From Metellina segmentata (lineage: Eukaryota; Arthropoda; Arachnida; Araneae; Tetragnathidae): 64,000 bases of DNA. Shown in pieces: positions 23,241 to 35,364 of the stretch. Each line of letters begins with the position of its first letter. Positions within the stretch are counted from its first letter, which is position 1. The stretch lies in assembly GCA_947359465.1 (NCBI GenBank), contig OX375872.1, forward strand, positions 83,508,931-83,572,930, read 5' to 3'. The translations under genes were made by a program, and so were the position numbers. The notes under the pieces were generated by a model that was not told the origin of the DNA, ran no database searches, and was given only the letters and a program-made list of their open reading frames with translations.

Positions 23241-23582
23241 TAAATAAAATACCAAGGAGATGCAAAGTAACATTCTGGCATTCTTTAAAACATAAGAAAC
23301 CCCAAAAAAAAAGTATTACTTATTTAGAATCATTTAGTGCCTAAACAGCTTCGTGGCACGTAAGATTTCTAAAAGGTAATCAATTTTTCTTTATGTATGT
23401 TTTCTGGCATGCCTTTTACTTTTTTGTCCTATCAATTCGGTCTTCACTTCAGAGGAAAATCGCAGAGGTCTCACAAGCAAATGGTCTTTACCTTCTGGAA
23501 CTTTCTAGAATACATAGAACGGTATTCATGTGAACGAGAAAATGTTTATGGGTTAGATTTGCCTTGATCTTAGTTCTTTCGA

Positions 23583-23752
23583 AGGTAGTTGAACTAACGT
23601 CCTACTGAAACAATGCAACGGGCTTTTGGAGATGGTCTGGGTTCCACCTTAATCCGAGGTAAAATTCTCTTAATTTTAAACCACGGACAGATGACGAGGC
23701 AACACTTGAGCTGGCACCCCACTCTCTAAATTTCTACTCCATGCCAATTAGT
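23583..23752 (-). repeat. SINE family 1 fragment, reverse
   Basis: Tail and mid-body only (gaaacaatgcaacgggcttt, then gagctggcaccccactctc). Confidence 0.62.
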
Positions 23753-24000
23753 TCTTTTCGATACTGGACGGTATCATAATTTTTCCTCGCCGTTATGCAC
23801 GTATTATTCCCCAGCACAACCTGCAGATTATCTGCAACCTCTGCAGATTATCTGTATTATCAACAACTCTACTAGTCCGGGAGGCAGCGACATTTGGAGA
23901 GTAATTATTTTACTCTGGCTGATTTTCTTTCCAGTAATTGGTCTAGAATAGATAATTTGTGAAACGTTATTGAGCTGGTCCATTTCGGGTGGATGTAGGC

Positions 24001-24012
24001 GGGGGGGGGGGG
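24001..24012. repeat. Poly-G tract, 12 G
   Basis: Uninterrupted G run ending 13 bp before the left arm of the 5.6-kb inverted-repeat unit. Confidence 0.9.
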
Positions 24013-24280
24013 AGAGAATTTCGGTACATGTAAAAAAAGTTGTTTTTACAAAATGTTTTTACACAGGCTGAAAATTTATTTACATTTTTCGACTATTTTA
24101 TGATGTTTTTAAGTATTCAGCTTGTATTCTGAGGGTGGATTATACTTCAGCTTCTCGTTCGTTTATATAAAAAAAAAAAAAAGTTTTGTAAAATTATTTT
24201 ACCTCGTATGAAAATTTAACACGAGATAGTCATTTAGGTATTAATAAAGAAAATAATGTTCAGCTGGCTCGGTTGCCACA

Positions 24281-24330
24281 CTTCATAGCCACAGCAGAAG
24301 GTGGAAAGACCTTCAGCTGTGGCTATGAAG
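24281..24330. repeat. 50-bp hairpin inside the left arm
   Basis: Arms CTTCATAGCCACAGC and GCTGTGGCTATGAAG are perfect inverses. The inner GAAGGT/ACCTTC continues the stem around a 6-base loop with one A-A mismatch. A wider pair (ggtggaaagacc and ggtctttccacc, 24299-24399) encloses more sequence. Confidence 0.88.
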
Positions 24331-24632
24331 TGGTTGCGCACTAAAATATATTCGAATGCCGCGCGGTATCTTCAATCATCCAGCTGATGGTCTTTCCACC
24401 ACTACCGAGCTAGCTCAATGGAATTTTTTTTTAACTTACCTTTCATATGATAACATACTCGAATTTCGGGTTGTGTAAAATTGATTTGATTGGGAAATCA
24501 TTGGCAAACATCGGGAAAACATTCAAAATTTGATGAGGGTTTTTTTCGTTAAATTTTTTTTATATTATGAATGGAAATATGATTTATAATGACATATATC
24601 AATATTACTAACATTAATAATTTGAAGAAATA

Positions 24633-24769
24633 TTAAATATTCTCACTATCGGAAGTATCAAAATCATCGGCAATATCGGGATCATCGTCTTCTAGTGCAC
24701 TTTCTTCAGAATATTCAACAATATCGATTTCCTGCGAAATGTCTGCATCATGTTCTGCTTCAGAGCCAT
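24633..24769 (-). pseudogene. Acidic C-terminal exon of a repeat-borne gene
   Basis: The reverse strand encodes an acidic tail (EESALEDDDPDIADDFDTSD, then SENI and TAA). A possible acceptor (tttgatcag) precedes it. It may be the last exon of the gene whose decayed middle lies near 28.6-29.05 kb, but that link is inference. Confidence 0.4.
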
Positions 24770-25078
24770 CTGATCAAATGAAGAATGTTTTTAGTTTAAA
24801 ATAATTGTGTAAAAATTTAAAATAAACGTCAGTTATACTTGCAGTATTCTCATCATTAGTGATGCTCTATACCGATTGAGGTAGTTGGTCCCCTTCAAGC
24901 CATTTGAAACTGTATTTACTGTATCTACTATCTCCCAACAATAATCAACTGGATCTTAGGGGATTGGTTCCTTTTCATGCGCATATCTCCACAAAGCTAC
25001 GGTTTTCTAAGAAAACAGTACTGTTATCTAGCAGCCGTATATAGGAGGTGGATGGCGTCATTAAAACGTTGTCTATAC

Positions 25079-27200
25079 CAGTAGTTCCCAAACTTACTAT
25101 GCCCATGGACCCCTTATTAGAGCAAAAAAGTGACCATGAACCCCCAAGTGAAATAACTCTACATAACTGCATAATAGACAAACTACAAATTTAACTTTGA
25201 TGTCGTGAATGGTAAATGGTGACATAAAAATAAAGTATAAATAAAGCATTTTGATATTAAAAATAGTAATTATGGAAATTATAACTTTTGTTTTAAAATA
25301 CAAAACCCATTTTCTTTCAATGAGATGGGTGAACGTGATGGGATGATATGAGATTATTTATGTTCGGCTATATGTTTCTGTGAGAAACATTCATAAGTCC
25401 TTCCACGAGCACTAATTTTTAGTCGGTTTCTGTATTTCATGATGAGGCTCATAACTGCACTAAATCCATGTTCTACTACATGGAAAGACAGGAAGGCAAT
25501 CAATAACTTCTGTACAGTTACCCATAATGCAGGATATAAAATTGGTATCTGTTTCTGTAACCAGTATTTGTGGTATTCTTGTTCAAACATTGGTTTCAGC
25601 TCCTCATTTGTTGATAATTCAATACATTGCTCCTGTATTTGTATGGATTCATCTGATTTTGTGGGTTTACTTGCAAAAGGGTTCAACACTCTATCGGGGA
25701 TAACCATGTGAACAAGGTCTTCAAATAATTGGCTGAGGTCAGAATAAAAAACCGTTAAGTGTTGACATCTCGTTTTTGCAATTTTGAAAGATTTGGAAAC
25801 TGAGAGCATTCTTCTCTTCCCAAGTTGTATCGAAAAAGTTTTGTAAAGCGTAGATATTGTACTTTTAATTTTGATTGATCACCTTGTAGGTTCAAATTGG
25901 TTTTGTTAAATTTGGCAAATAAGTAAGTAATATAAGCCCTGTCATTTTTTTGAATTAATTAAATTGAGTCGCAAATCATTGTCTTTACTTTCCAGGAATT
26001 CCAACACTGAATCAAAGAGTGCATAAAATCGATCCAAACATGAACTTTTAGATAACCAATGAACTTCCATGCTAAGTAGTAAACTATTATAATCTTCATC
26101 ATTTTCCAAACAAAGTTGAGCAAATAAACTCTCATTTAAGGCATTTCTTTTGATTTTATTAACTGATCTAATGACATAACCTAGTGAGCCATACAAGCGT
26201 TCACTACGATTTTAGGCGACTAAATTTTGTTGATGAATGACACAACGTACAGATAATACATACCGTATTGCTTGTTTTAAGTATGCCAGAAAGCCTCGGA
26301 GTAGTCCTACCATTGGCCGGAGCACCGTCAGTCGCAACGAAGAGCATATTACTCAAGGGTGTAGTTTTTAAAACGAAAAATCGTTTTGTTCACTAAATAT
26401 TGTTTCATCTTTCGTATCAATTTCCAACATTTGACAAGTAACAATTCTTGGGAAATTTTCTTTTACAAATCTCATCCCATAAGATAAAAGTAAAGTTTTA
26501 TTTCCTGGCAAAGTTGCCTGGTCAAGCTGTATAGACAATTCAGATATTTTTAAGTACTCGCATAAAGAAGTTTTTACGCACTGAGCCATTTTGTCAATCC
26601 TTCTTTGTATTATATTAATACTCATTGGAATTCTTATAATATCGAAAGTTGGTTTATGCAGCACGGTGAACATTACCTCACTTACAGCTAGTAGAATAAG
26701 TTCCGATATATGAGTGTATTGAGGAACTGCAATTTAGAAATATGGAACACTTGTTAACCCCACACATTTATGATGTTTATTTGTCGTTATTAATGTGAAA
26801 TGTTGAATATTTTGCCTTTAACGTGCGGCGTCGTAATTCCACTTAGAATCGAGCGCACCGGCCAAGAAGAGCCAACAAGCAGTTCGCGCGTTCCCGATTC
26901 TTGGCGCCATGGGCGGATTGTTTACTTAACCATCGACTAACGTTTGTACGCTGATTGTCATTGTGTATTTTTTGTACCTATCTATACTTATATTTTACTC
27001 AGGACGTAAAAATCGCTAACAATTTATTTATTGCTATTTATTTTAACCTTCATATTAATGAAAATGGGTCACAACTATTTGGCATTATATTTAACTTTCG
27101 TGAACCCCCCGACGTTGTCCACGCACCCCCAGATTAATTTTAATTTGCCACAGACCCCCTCAGCGGTAACAAGGACTCCTGGGGTCCGTAGGGACCACTG
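25079..27200 (-). mobile_element. hAT transposon (ZBED5-like), 2.1 kb, nested
   Basis: Ends CAGTAGTTCCCAAACT at 25079 and the inverse of CAGTGGTCCCTACGG at 27200. Flanking 8-mers are gtctatac and atctatat (6 of 8 equal), a decayed 8-bp duplication. On the reverse strand it carries a broken transposase: LYGSLGYVIRSVNKIKRNAL, HWLSKSSCLDRFY, then QKQIPILYPALWVTVQKLLI and VVEHGFSAVMSLIMKYRNRL, the hAT dimerisation region. Frameshifts and stops separate the parts. Host ZBED5 genes derive from such elements, but this copy has TE ends and is dead. Confidence 0.85.
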
Positions 27201-27323
27201 ATCTATATAAACCAGATGGTGTTGGTTTCGTAGAGAGCATTGAGATTAACGGAACTTCAAATAGCGCTGAAAAACAGTTGGGGAACGTTTATTCACGTGT
27301 AGCGGTGAACACTTTTGGTTTAA

Positions 27324-27422
27324 AATGAGTGCAAGCGTTATTTGGACCAGAGAAAATGACGAAATGTTTATTCATATTTTAAGAAATCATGTAGCTTTAT
27401 ATAATGTGAAGAGCAGACTCTA
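27324..27422 (+). pseudogene. Short MADF/Myb-like N-terminus
   Basis: ATG followed by SASVIWTRENDEMFIHILRN then HVALYNVKSRL and a TAG. The W-T-x-E start and the LYN motif resemble MADF or Myb/SANT-like DNA-binding modules that accompany PIF/Harbinger transposases. It is only 32 codons, so the call is weak. Confidence 0.3.
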
Positions 27423-28176
27423 GAAAAGTTTAATAAATATATTATATAGGCGAAATGTCCAGGACATATTTCAAAATTTAATATACAATCAACCAATTGT
27501 CATACCAGAGTGCGGTTTTAAGAGAATTGCTTCACATAATAGCATCAAATTTTTTACTTTGGCAAAAAAAAAATTTAATTTAAAACGTAATTTAACTTAT
27601 GGATGGCTCTGTACCGAAAAACAATATAAAAATTGTACACAAAAAATTACAACGGATATTAGAATTTATTAGAGCATTTTTGTCACTACATACAACCATA
27701 TGTAAATGTGGTCACCCTTTGTAACTCGAGTCACATCTAACCGATACTCAGTTTCAATCCACGTATTTGCTAACATCTATTGCGGAATGGTGTTGATTAC
27801 TTGTGTGATTCGGTGTCTTCAAATCTTCAAACAATTGAACTATAGTTTTTTGAAAAAAAAAAAACTTGATGCCATGTAAAGGTATTTAGTGAAAACCGCA
27901 CACTTACATGACAGTTGGTTGATTTCATATAATATTTTAAAATGTGTCATGGATTTTTCACTCATCCTGAATTATTATAAAACATTAACTGTGTTTGTGA
28001 CTCAATGTACTTACCTCGCAAGTAAACATAACTTTTCTCCTGGGCATATTGTTTTTTTGTGTCGATTATTTGGTTTTGAAGTTAAGTCATCTCATGTGAT
28101 TCAGTACATAATGAAACAATAATGATGTTAAGCGAAAGTATTGACTGAATATTTCATTATTACAGCGCAGATGGCG

Positions 28177-28305
28177 ACGCACTAAAATTTGAAATGCAAC
28201 TTTAGCAAGATTTTAAACACATCACTCTCCTCCAAACGATAATTTCCGTCTTCCGATGACTCCTCGTCTTTCAAATATACTAATAATGCTATGTCTAGAT
28301 CGTCC
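28177..28305 (-). pseudogene. Short acidic N-terminus, possibly HARBI1-like
   Basis: Reverse ATG at about 28305: MDDLDIALLVYLKDEESSED and on to TAG near 28177. Acidic, leucine-rich starts like this occur in Harbinger transposases. No catalytic part is seen. Low certainty. Confidence 0.25.
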
Positions 28306-28639
28306 ATTCTCCACCGTAGTCCGTCAGTCTAAGTTGACACCTCTGGCCACCGAATAAACGGCTGCCTTGTTACGCCCGCTGCATCATGACCGTATTATTA
28401 CTCATACTATATAATGTTAATATCCTGACGTATCCTGTACGCTAGATAACGGCATTCCTTTCTTAGGAAACCGTAGCTTAACTGAGCAATGTAAGCTGTA
28501 TGTAGAAACTGTTAATACAGCTCTCATTGGCACAGTGCCAGTATCGAACTTTCAGAGTATTTATCTCAGGATGTCATTTTTATTATTGATAGATCATATT
28601 TTGCCATAAATGTTGCTACACGTATTTAATTTATATTAT

Positions 28640-29060
28640 TTAGTCTTGTTGCCGTACACTTGACACATGAATTCTTAGATGATTTCGAAGAGCTCATTTA
28701 TATTGCAATCCGACTCCCCGAGGTCTGAAAATGCTTTAGTGTAGTTTTTAGAATTACTTAAAATAATGAATGGCTTTTGCTTCCCTTTTTTGAAGAAAGC
28801 GGGATTAAAATCACACGCCCCGTCAAATCATGAAAGGCTGGTAATGCTGTGTACACAATTCTGCACCCAAGTTTTCGTACAATTCATTAACATCAAGAAA
28901 CCTTTGATTGCTTCCAGTGCCAATGAGCAAAGATATATTCAGATTTTGATGAATAAAGCTCATGTTTCCCAACAGTACCATCGGATGATACGATCAGATA
29001 TTCCGTATCGGAGCATCTGCGATCATCTTAAGGAAAATAATTTAAATCGACACTGTACAT
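28640..29060 (-). pseudogene. Decayed repeat-borne ORF with FEN1/XPG-like motif
   Basis: On the reverse strand, with two frameshifts and a stop, pieces read NISLLIGTGSNQRFLDVNEL, LPAFHDLTG, then GCDFNPAFFKKGKQKPFIIL. The H-x-x-T-G-C-D-x-x-x-A-F-x-x-K-G-K pattern occurs in many repeated arthropod and cnidarian proteins and resembles the H3TH turn of FEN1/XPG nucleases. The family assignment is from memory of the motif, not a search. Confidence 0.45.
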
Positions 29061-30267
29061 ATGAAAAATGATCTTCGCGTCGGCCTCTTCATGGGATTGA
29101 CACGACAGATTTTCTTTATTTGATACAACTTCATCATTAATCACCTCATATTTGAAACAATTCACATAATTTATATAGAAATAATAAATATAACGAAATA
29201 AAACTCGTCAAATTTTGTGTTTTCCCGATGTTTGCTAATGATTTCCAAATCAAATAAATTTTACACCATACGAAACTCGAGTATGTTATCGTATGAAAGG
29301 TCAGGAATTAAAAATCCCATTCAGCAGGCTCATTGAAGATACAACGCGGCGCTCGAATATAATTTAGTCATCAACCACTTCATAGCCTCAGCTGAACATA
29401 ATTTTCTTTATTAATAACTAAATGATTATATCGTGTTAAATTTTCATACGGTGTAAAATATTTTTACAAAACGAGTTTTTTTACATAAACAAACGAGAAG
29501 CTGAAGTATAACCCACCCTCAGAATACCTAAAAACATCATAAAATAGTCCAAATAACATGTAAATAAATTTTTAGCCGGTGTAAAATATTAAAAAAAAAA
29601 CTTTTTTACATGTTATGAACGCCTTACAAACCGCGGTCGTGCCAGTTGAATTTGATTTTTGACATTACCTATGAATTAGCTACTTATTGTTACACAAATC
29701 AGTCGGTGTTAAATGTGTGACCCAAAAGTGTCGCTATATGCGTAGCTATTTCATCGTCAAGCTTTGAAGAGTAAGAATATGCACAGCACCTTTATTAAAT
29801 ATTTCGTAAATCTCAAGGGGTTTAAGTTGCTTTAACCAAAACTGGAAAGCATTCTTAAGAGGTGGGTAGTTTCCAAACTGAGTTTTGTAAGTTCAAGACA
29901 TGGCGATTAAAACTGTTTCCATTTCCAGACAGTTGCCATTCGAAAAATATGGCGGTTTTTTTCTAAATAACAATACGAGTACAGCTTTGCCAAATAAACT
30001 GTTTCGTACTAGATTTTCAATATCAACAACACGAAATCACAAGCTTCACCTTGTATGCATTAAAAGCGAGGATTCTACTCAGAAAATCACATTTAAGAAA
30101 AGTAGAGTCCATGGGAGAATAAAATGTGTCATTTTACTCTTATACTAATTAATTCATAGGAAAGAAACCTTACAAGAGACTAAAATCTCAAGATAAAGAC
30201 TGAAAAAACGCGAGTGTTGAAAAGTCTTTTATATAACATCAATGGTATGTTTGCAATTTGCTTAGAA

Positions 30268-30800
30268 CAGGCCTCGAAATAGATTTTTTAATACCTGTAC
30301 ACCTAAGTCTTTAAATTAGGTGCACAAATTATATTTTGGGTATACATAAAAAAAAAGAGTATATTAATGTAACGTAAACAACTACTTTATTAGTTGGGTA
30401 TGTTTATATAGGGGTTCGTAGTAGATAGTATATAACAATATTGAAAAATCGAAATTCTCCCTTCTCCGGCGTACAGCTGTCGCGACAGTCACTTCAACAG
30501 AGCCATTTGGAAAATGTTTCGATCATCGGAAAGTTCTGGTGGCAGTGACACAAGTAAACCTTCCTCCTGTATAAACCCGTTATAGCCCAGCGATTTTGTT
30601 TTCGCATAGTGTGTATTTAGGAATTTTAACGAGAGAGGTCAATACTAATATTTTGTTCAAACATCAAAATAACATCAAACCCGTATTTACCCCTCCACTT
30701 TTTTTTTAACATTAAGTGCACTGCGTGCACCTAGCGGGAAAAAATTAGGTGCACAATTTTATTTTCATGTGCACAGTGCACCCGGGTATTTCGAGCCCTG
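30268..30800. mobile_element. hAT MITE, 533 bp, perfect 8-bp duplication
   Basis: Ends CAGGCCTCGAAATA and, inverted, TATTTCGAGCCCTG. gcttagaa is present at 30260-30267 and 30801-30808. Subterminal GTGCAC palindromes repeat at the right end. No ORF; non-autonomous. Confidence 0.86.
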
Positions 30801-31205
30801 GCTTAGAAGCAGGACAAAATTATAAAACGTAAGGTTATTAGAAAATAAATGTAGTGGGAAATTAAATAATAGAAGTAAATATTTGTCGTCTGAAGGTTAA
30901 TCATTCATTGGTTAGATACGGGTTCATTTGCCTAGAGCAATATAAAAAACTCGAGTTATTTAAACAATAAATATTTTATAACTTATCCAATAGTGCTCAA
31001 ATAAAATAATATACTCATTACCACTTCAGTAAATATTAATGAATGAGTGCAAACTATTTTAACGTATGTACATCTGTCAGTTTTTAATGTTTTTATCTAT
31101 ATAAATAAGAATGGAGTGTTTGTTTGTACATTCAATATTTTCGACCCATTTCAAGTTTTCTATCCGTTTTGGACCCTTCTGATGCCGAATCCGCCTTTTT
31201 CTCGT

Positions 31206-31209
31206 TTGG

Positions 31210-31248
<39 letters not shown>

Positions 31249-31250
31249 AT
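31206..31250. repeat. (CTGT)n microsatellite in Helitron copy 1
   Basis: About ten tgtc units; copy 2 has a shorter and impure version near 32906-32930. The apparent ORF with SVCLSVCLSVC is only this repeat translated. Confidence 0.88.
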
Positions 31251-32114
31251 GTTGTGCCCTATACACATCCACGCGGTTTAAGATATTTTCATGAAAATTT
31301 GCATACAGTGAGTACTTATCTTCATTTAGTGAGTGGCATTGGTTGCAAAAGTCTGTCTGTCCGTCTTTCTGTTCTATGCTCGATTTTGTGTTTGTGTGTT
31401 TGTGTAGGCATCACATGAATTCTATTCCAGATATTTGATTGCATTGTATTTTATTTTATACATTATCTATTAGTTTAGTGAATGCAATATTAAACATTTC
31501 TTTATTGTTATATTTAGTTGAGTTTCATGCTAAAACACCTGAGTAAGTATACTTAAATCAACCATAATTTGGTAGTTTTGGAAAAATTGGAATGTCTATT
31601 GAATATTACGATTACTTCGATTGCTTTACCAGTACTGCTGAAAAAGTAATTATTCTTCAACATTTTTTTTTTTTTTTATGGAATTTCATCTCTGATACTT
31701 CATTTATTTCGAGTCTTATTTTTATTCTTTGCGCAATGAAAACGATTTCCGAATATTTGGGACAGACGATATTTTTCATTGAAACGAGAATGAACAAGAT
31801 CGCGCGAGCAGTGATATTTTTTCTGGTTCTTTCGCTCTGAATTAATTTTACATTTCTAAATTTTGTACACTTTTAGTTGTAAGTTGTGGCAACTGTGCGA
31901 GATCAAGGGATAAAATGGAATCACAAATTAATATCTTTAGAACAATTTTTTGCGACATCTTTTATTTTGTTTTACTTTGCTGTTTCCTGTTTTAAATATT
32001 TATTATTTTAATAAATGTGTTTTCCTTCTCATCACACGCAACAGCACCACAAAGTATTAGACTTAAAAATGTTAGGTAAGTCAGTATAAATTTCCAGTAA
32101 ATTTTAAGTGTAGT

Positions 32115-32195
32115 TATGCCGTTATTTAAAGAATAATGCCGTTATTTAAAGAATAATGCCGTTATTTAAAGAATAATGCCGTTATTGAAAGAATA
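32115..32195. repeat. 20-bp tandem repeat in Helitron copy 1
   Basis: Four units of atgccgttatttaaagaata (the last changed to attgaaag). Copy 2 has three units near 33796-33855. Confidence 0.88.
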
Positions 32196-32790
32196 ATAAT
32201 GTTTTTTAATCCAAACTGGAACTTTTTCCACCATTAAAAAATTCGTTATAATAATGACAGGAGAAGATTGCAAAATTTCACAATATCGCATACCGGAGGC
32301 AAGAGTGCCACAAATAAAAAAATATTGTTTTGTTGACTATGAGTGCGAGAGCACTCGCCGTAAATCGTAATTTTAATTAATTGAGTTGAACATGAAAAGA
32401 ACTTAAGAAAGGGAATTCAAAATCTTCCTATAAATCGTCTTTTATAGTAGTAACCTTAGTATCACCTTTCGTCATTTTGTAGCTTTGTCATACAGCAATT
32501 GTGCGATGTATGTGAAATGTATTACATGAATGGATATGCATGTGTAGGATTTGTGTCCAAAGTAAGTTGTAGAAAATATAAAGATGGCGAAAGATGTTAA
32601 AATAAATTTTTATTCTACAAAAAACGTAAGTCATTATATATTTTGATTATCTCTTCAATCTAGAGTAAACCAATTCAAACCGAGTAAGGTCGGGTATTTT
32701 GCTAGTGATCAATAAACTTTGGAAATAATTTTAAATCATCCTTCCAATTGGGTAAACTCGATAGCACACATTCATTTTTAATCGGATACA

Positions 32791-34363
32791 TCTATATAAA
32801 TAAGAATGGAGTGTTTGTTTGTGCATTCAATATTTTCGACCCATTTCAAGTTTTCTATCCGTTTTGGACCCTTCTTATGCCGAATCCGTCTTTTTCTCGT
32901 TTGGTGTCTGTCTGTCCGTCTGTCTGTATGTTGTGCCCTATACACGTCCACGCGGTTTAAGATATTTTCATGAAAATTTGCATACAGTGAGTACTTATCT
33001 TCATTTAGTGAGTGGCATTGGTTGCGAAAGTCTGTCTGTCCGTCTTTCTGTTTTATGCTCGATTTTTTGTTAGTGTGTTTGTGTAGACATCACATGAATT
33101 GTATTCCAGATATTTGATTGCATTGTATTTTATTTTATACATTATATATTAGTTTAGTGAATGCAATATTAAACATTTCTTTATTGTTATATTTAGTTGA
33201 GTTTCATGCTAAAACACCTGAGTAAGTATCCTTAAATCAACCATAATTTGGTAGTTTTGGAAAAATTGGAATGTCTATTGAATATTACGATTACTTCGAT
33301 TGCTTTACCAGTACTGCTGAAAAAGTAATTATTCTTCAAAAAATTATTTTTTTTTATGGAATTTCATCTCTGATACTTCATTTATTTCGAGTCTTATTTT
33401 TATTCTTTGCGCAATGAAAACGATTTAAGAATATTTGGGACAGACGATATTTTTCAATGAAACGAGAATGAACAAGATCGCGCGAGCAGTGATATTTTTT
33501 CTGGTTCTTTCGCTCTGAATTAATTTCACATTTCTAAATTTTGTACACTTTTAGTTGTAAGTTGTGGCAACTGTGCGAGATCAAGAGATAAAATTGAATC
33601 ACAAATTAATATCTTTAGAACAATTTTTTGCGACATCTTTTATTTTGTTTTACTTCGCTATTTCCTTTTTTAAATATTTATTATTTTAATAAATGTGTTT
33701 TCCTTCTCATCACACGCAACAGCACCACAAAGTATTAGACTTAAAAATGTTAGGTAAGTCAGTATAAATTTTCAGTAAATTTTAAGTGTAGTTATGCCAT
33801 TATTTAAAGAATAATGCCGTTATTTAAAGAATAATGCCTTTATTGAAAGAATAATAATGTTTATTAATCCAAACTGGAACTTTTTCCAACATTAAAAAAT
33901 TCGTTGTAATAATGACAGGAGAAGATTGCAAAATTTCACAATGTCGCATACCGGAGGCAAGAGTGCCACAAGTAAAAAAATATTGTTTTGTTGACTATGA
34001 GTGCGAGAGCACTCACCGTAAATCGTAATTTTAATTAATTGAGTTGAACATGAAAAGAACTTAAGAAAGGGAATTCCAAATCTTCCTATAAATCGTCTTT
34101 TATAGTAGTAACCTTAGTATCACCTTTCGTCATTTTGTAGGTTTGACATACAGCAATTGTGCGATGTATGTGAAATGTATTACATGAATGGATATGCATG
34201 TGTAGGATTTGTGTCCAAAGTAAGTTGTAGAAAATATAAAGATGGCGAAAGATGTTAAAATAAATTTTTATTTTACAAAAAACGTAAGTCATTATATATT
34301 TTGATTATCTCTTCAATCTAGAGTAAACCAATTCAAACCGAGTAAGGTCGGGTATTTTGCTAG
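32791..34363 (+). mobile_element. Non-autonomous Helitron, copy 2 (1.57 kb)
   Basis: Same ends (A^TCTATATAAATAAG ... GCTAG^T) and same internal order as copy 1, with few substitutions. The length difference comes mainly from the two simple repeats. The flanks differ from copy 1, so both are separate insertions or the outcome of a rolling-circle tandem event. Confidence 0.82.
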
Positions 34364-35364
34364 TTCTTTATAAAATGAAAGGAAACTTGAAATTAAATAA
34401 GTTAATACCAAATTATCGTATGAAAATCAGTATTGCAAAAATGTTAAAATTCGTAATGGTTCCAATAACAATCCTTGTTTTAAGTCTAAGTAATTTGCTA
34501 AAAGCATATTCCGTTCAAACAAAAAACATCCATGCTATTAGAAAGTTATTTCCCTTTTACTAAACAGATCAAATGACTTACCATACTTCTCACGCTCGAT
34601 TGAAAAAATAAGCAATACATAATTGTCTTATTGTAAAAAATGTATCGAAACCTCACGTTTTGACGTGATATTTTGATTCATTTTTAATTAATACAGCTAT
34701 GTGAAATAAATAGAACAACAATTAACTTGAGTACTTTATTTCACCAGATTAAAGAAACAATACTCATAAATACACACATTTCCATTATCAGAAAATATTT
34801 AAATAAATAAAAACAACCTTAAGTACAATTCGAAACAGTTTAGAAAACAACGACAGTAGACAAACATACTTTTCAAGCAATGACACAATGCAAGTCAGAT
34901 ACATCAATGCACACATGAGGCGAGTTAGTCACAGTTAGGAAACGGGAGAATTGCCATGTAAAGTCTCTGTAAAAAAGTTAAGCAAACACTTTTCATTCCT
35001 TTCTCTAGTTTTCAGGAATAAAAAACTGAACCATGCGGCTGGCACAATCGAAGTTTTGTACGCATTCTTTGTACGCACTTTTGGTTTTTTAATCTCTTCT
35101 ATACGCATCTCTTGCAGACGAACACTAAAGGGATCATAGTTCGATCATGGGCGCTGATGATGGCCGTTCTACAGTGTGCGTTGTCTATTAGCGAGCACAT
35201 TTTCCCTTTCTACACACAACAGTTCTCTACGGATTCGTCTACATGGGAGTACGCTTTACTTACGTTGAGTTACAGAGTGACTACACGTACTGTCCATACT
35301 GGAGCAATTACAATAGATGATGAATTACACGTCACAATTTGCTGAGTACGCGGCTTAAGGTCGT

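Larger units (their letters stand above)
24026..29613. mobile_element. 5.6-kb unit bounded by long inverted repeats
   Basis: The left arm (about 24026-24565) and right arm (about 29180-29613) are inverted copies: both read ACATGTAAAAAA, then ATTTATTTACAT, CTATTTTATGATGTTTTTA, ATACTTCAGCTTCTCGTT and AAACATCGGGAAAACA. The arms are similar in order and length apart from a hairpin-bearing extra block in the left arm. The interior holds an acidic C-terminal ORF, a decayed GCD/KGK-motif ORF, two short ORFs that may belong to a MADF/Harbinger pair, and a nested hAT (25079-27200). It may be one large DNA transposon or two solo copies of one repeat. Confidence 0.6.
31096..32705 (+). mobile_element. 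Non-autonomous Helitron, copy 1 (1.6 kb)
   Basis: Starts TCTATATAAATAAG after an A and ends TTTTGCTAG before a T, the A^T target rule of Helitrons. A short hairpin (ACCGAGTAAGGTCGGGT) sits just before the CTAG end. No Rep/helicase coding. It holds a (CTGT)n run and a 20-bp tandem repeat. It is followed 85 bp later by a near-identical copy in the same orientation. Confidence 0.82.

Noticed and set aside
18775..24000. A tyrosine kinase exon downstream of the FGFRL1-like tail
   Set aside because: The frame ends in a stop followed by a polyadenylation signal; no kinase motifs (GxGxxG, HRDLAxRN, DFG) seen downstream.
25354..25809. Possible host ZBED5-like gene
   Set aside because: Stops and frameshifts break the frame and hAT ends with an 8-bp duplication bracket it.
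31047..31418. 123-codon ORF with repeated SVCLSVC
   Set aside because: It is the (CTGT)n microsatellite and Helitron DNA read through; copy 2 shows the same with different length.
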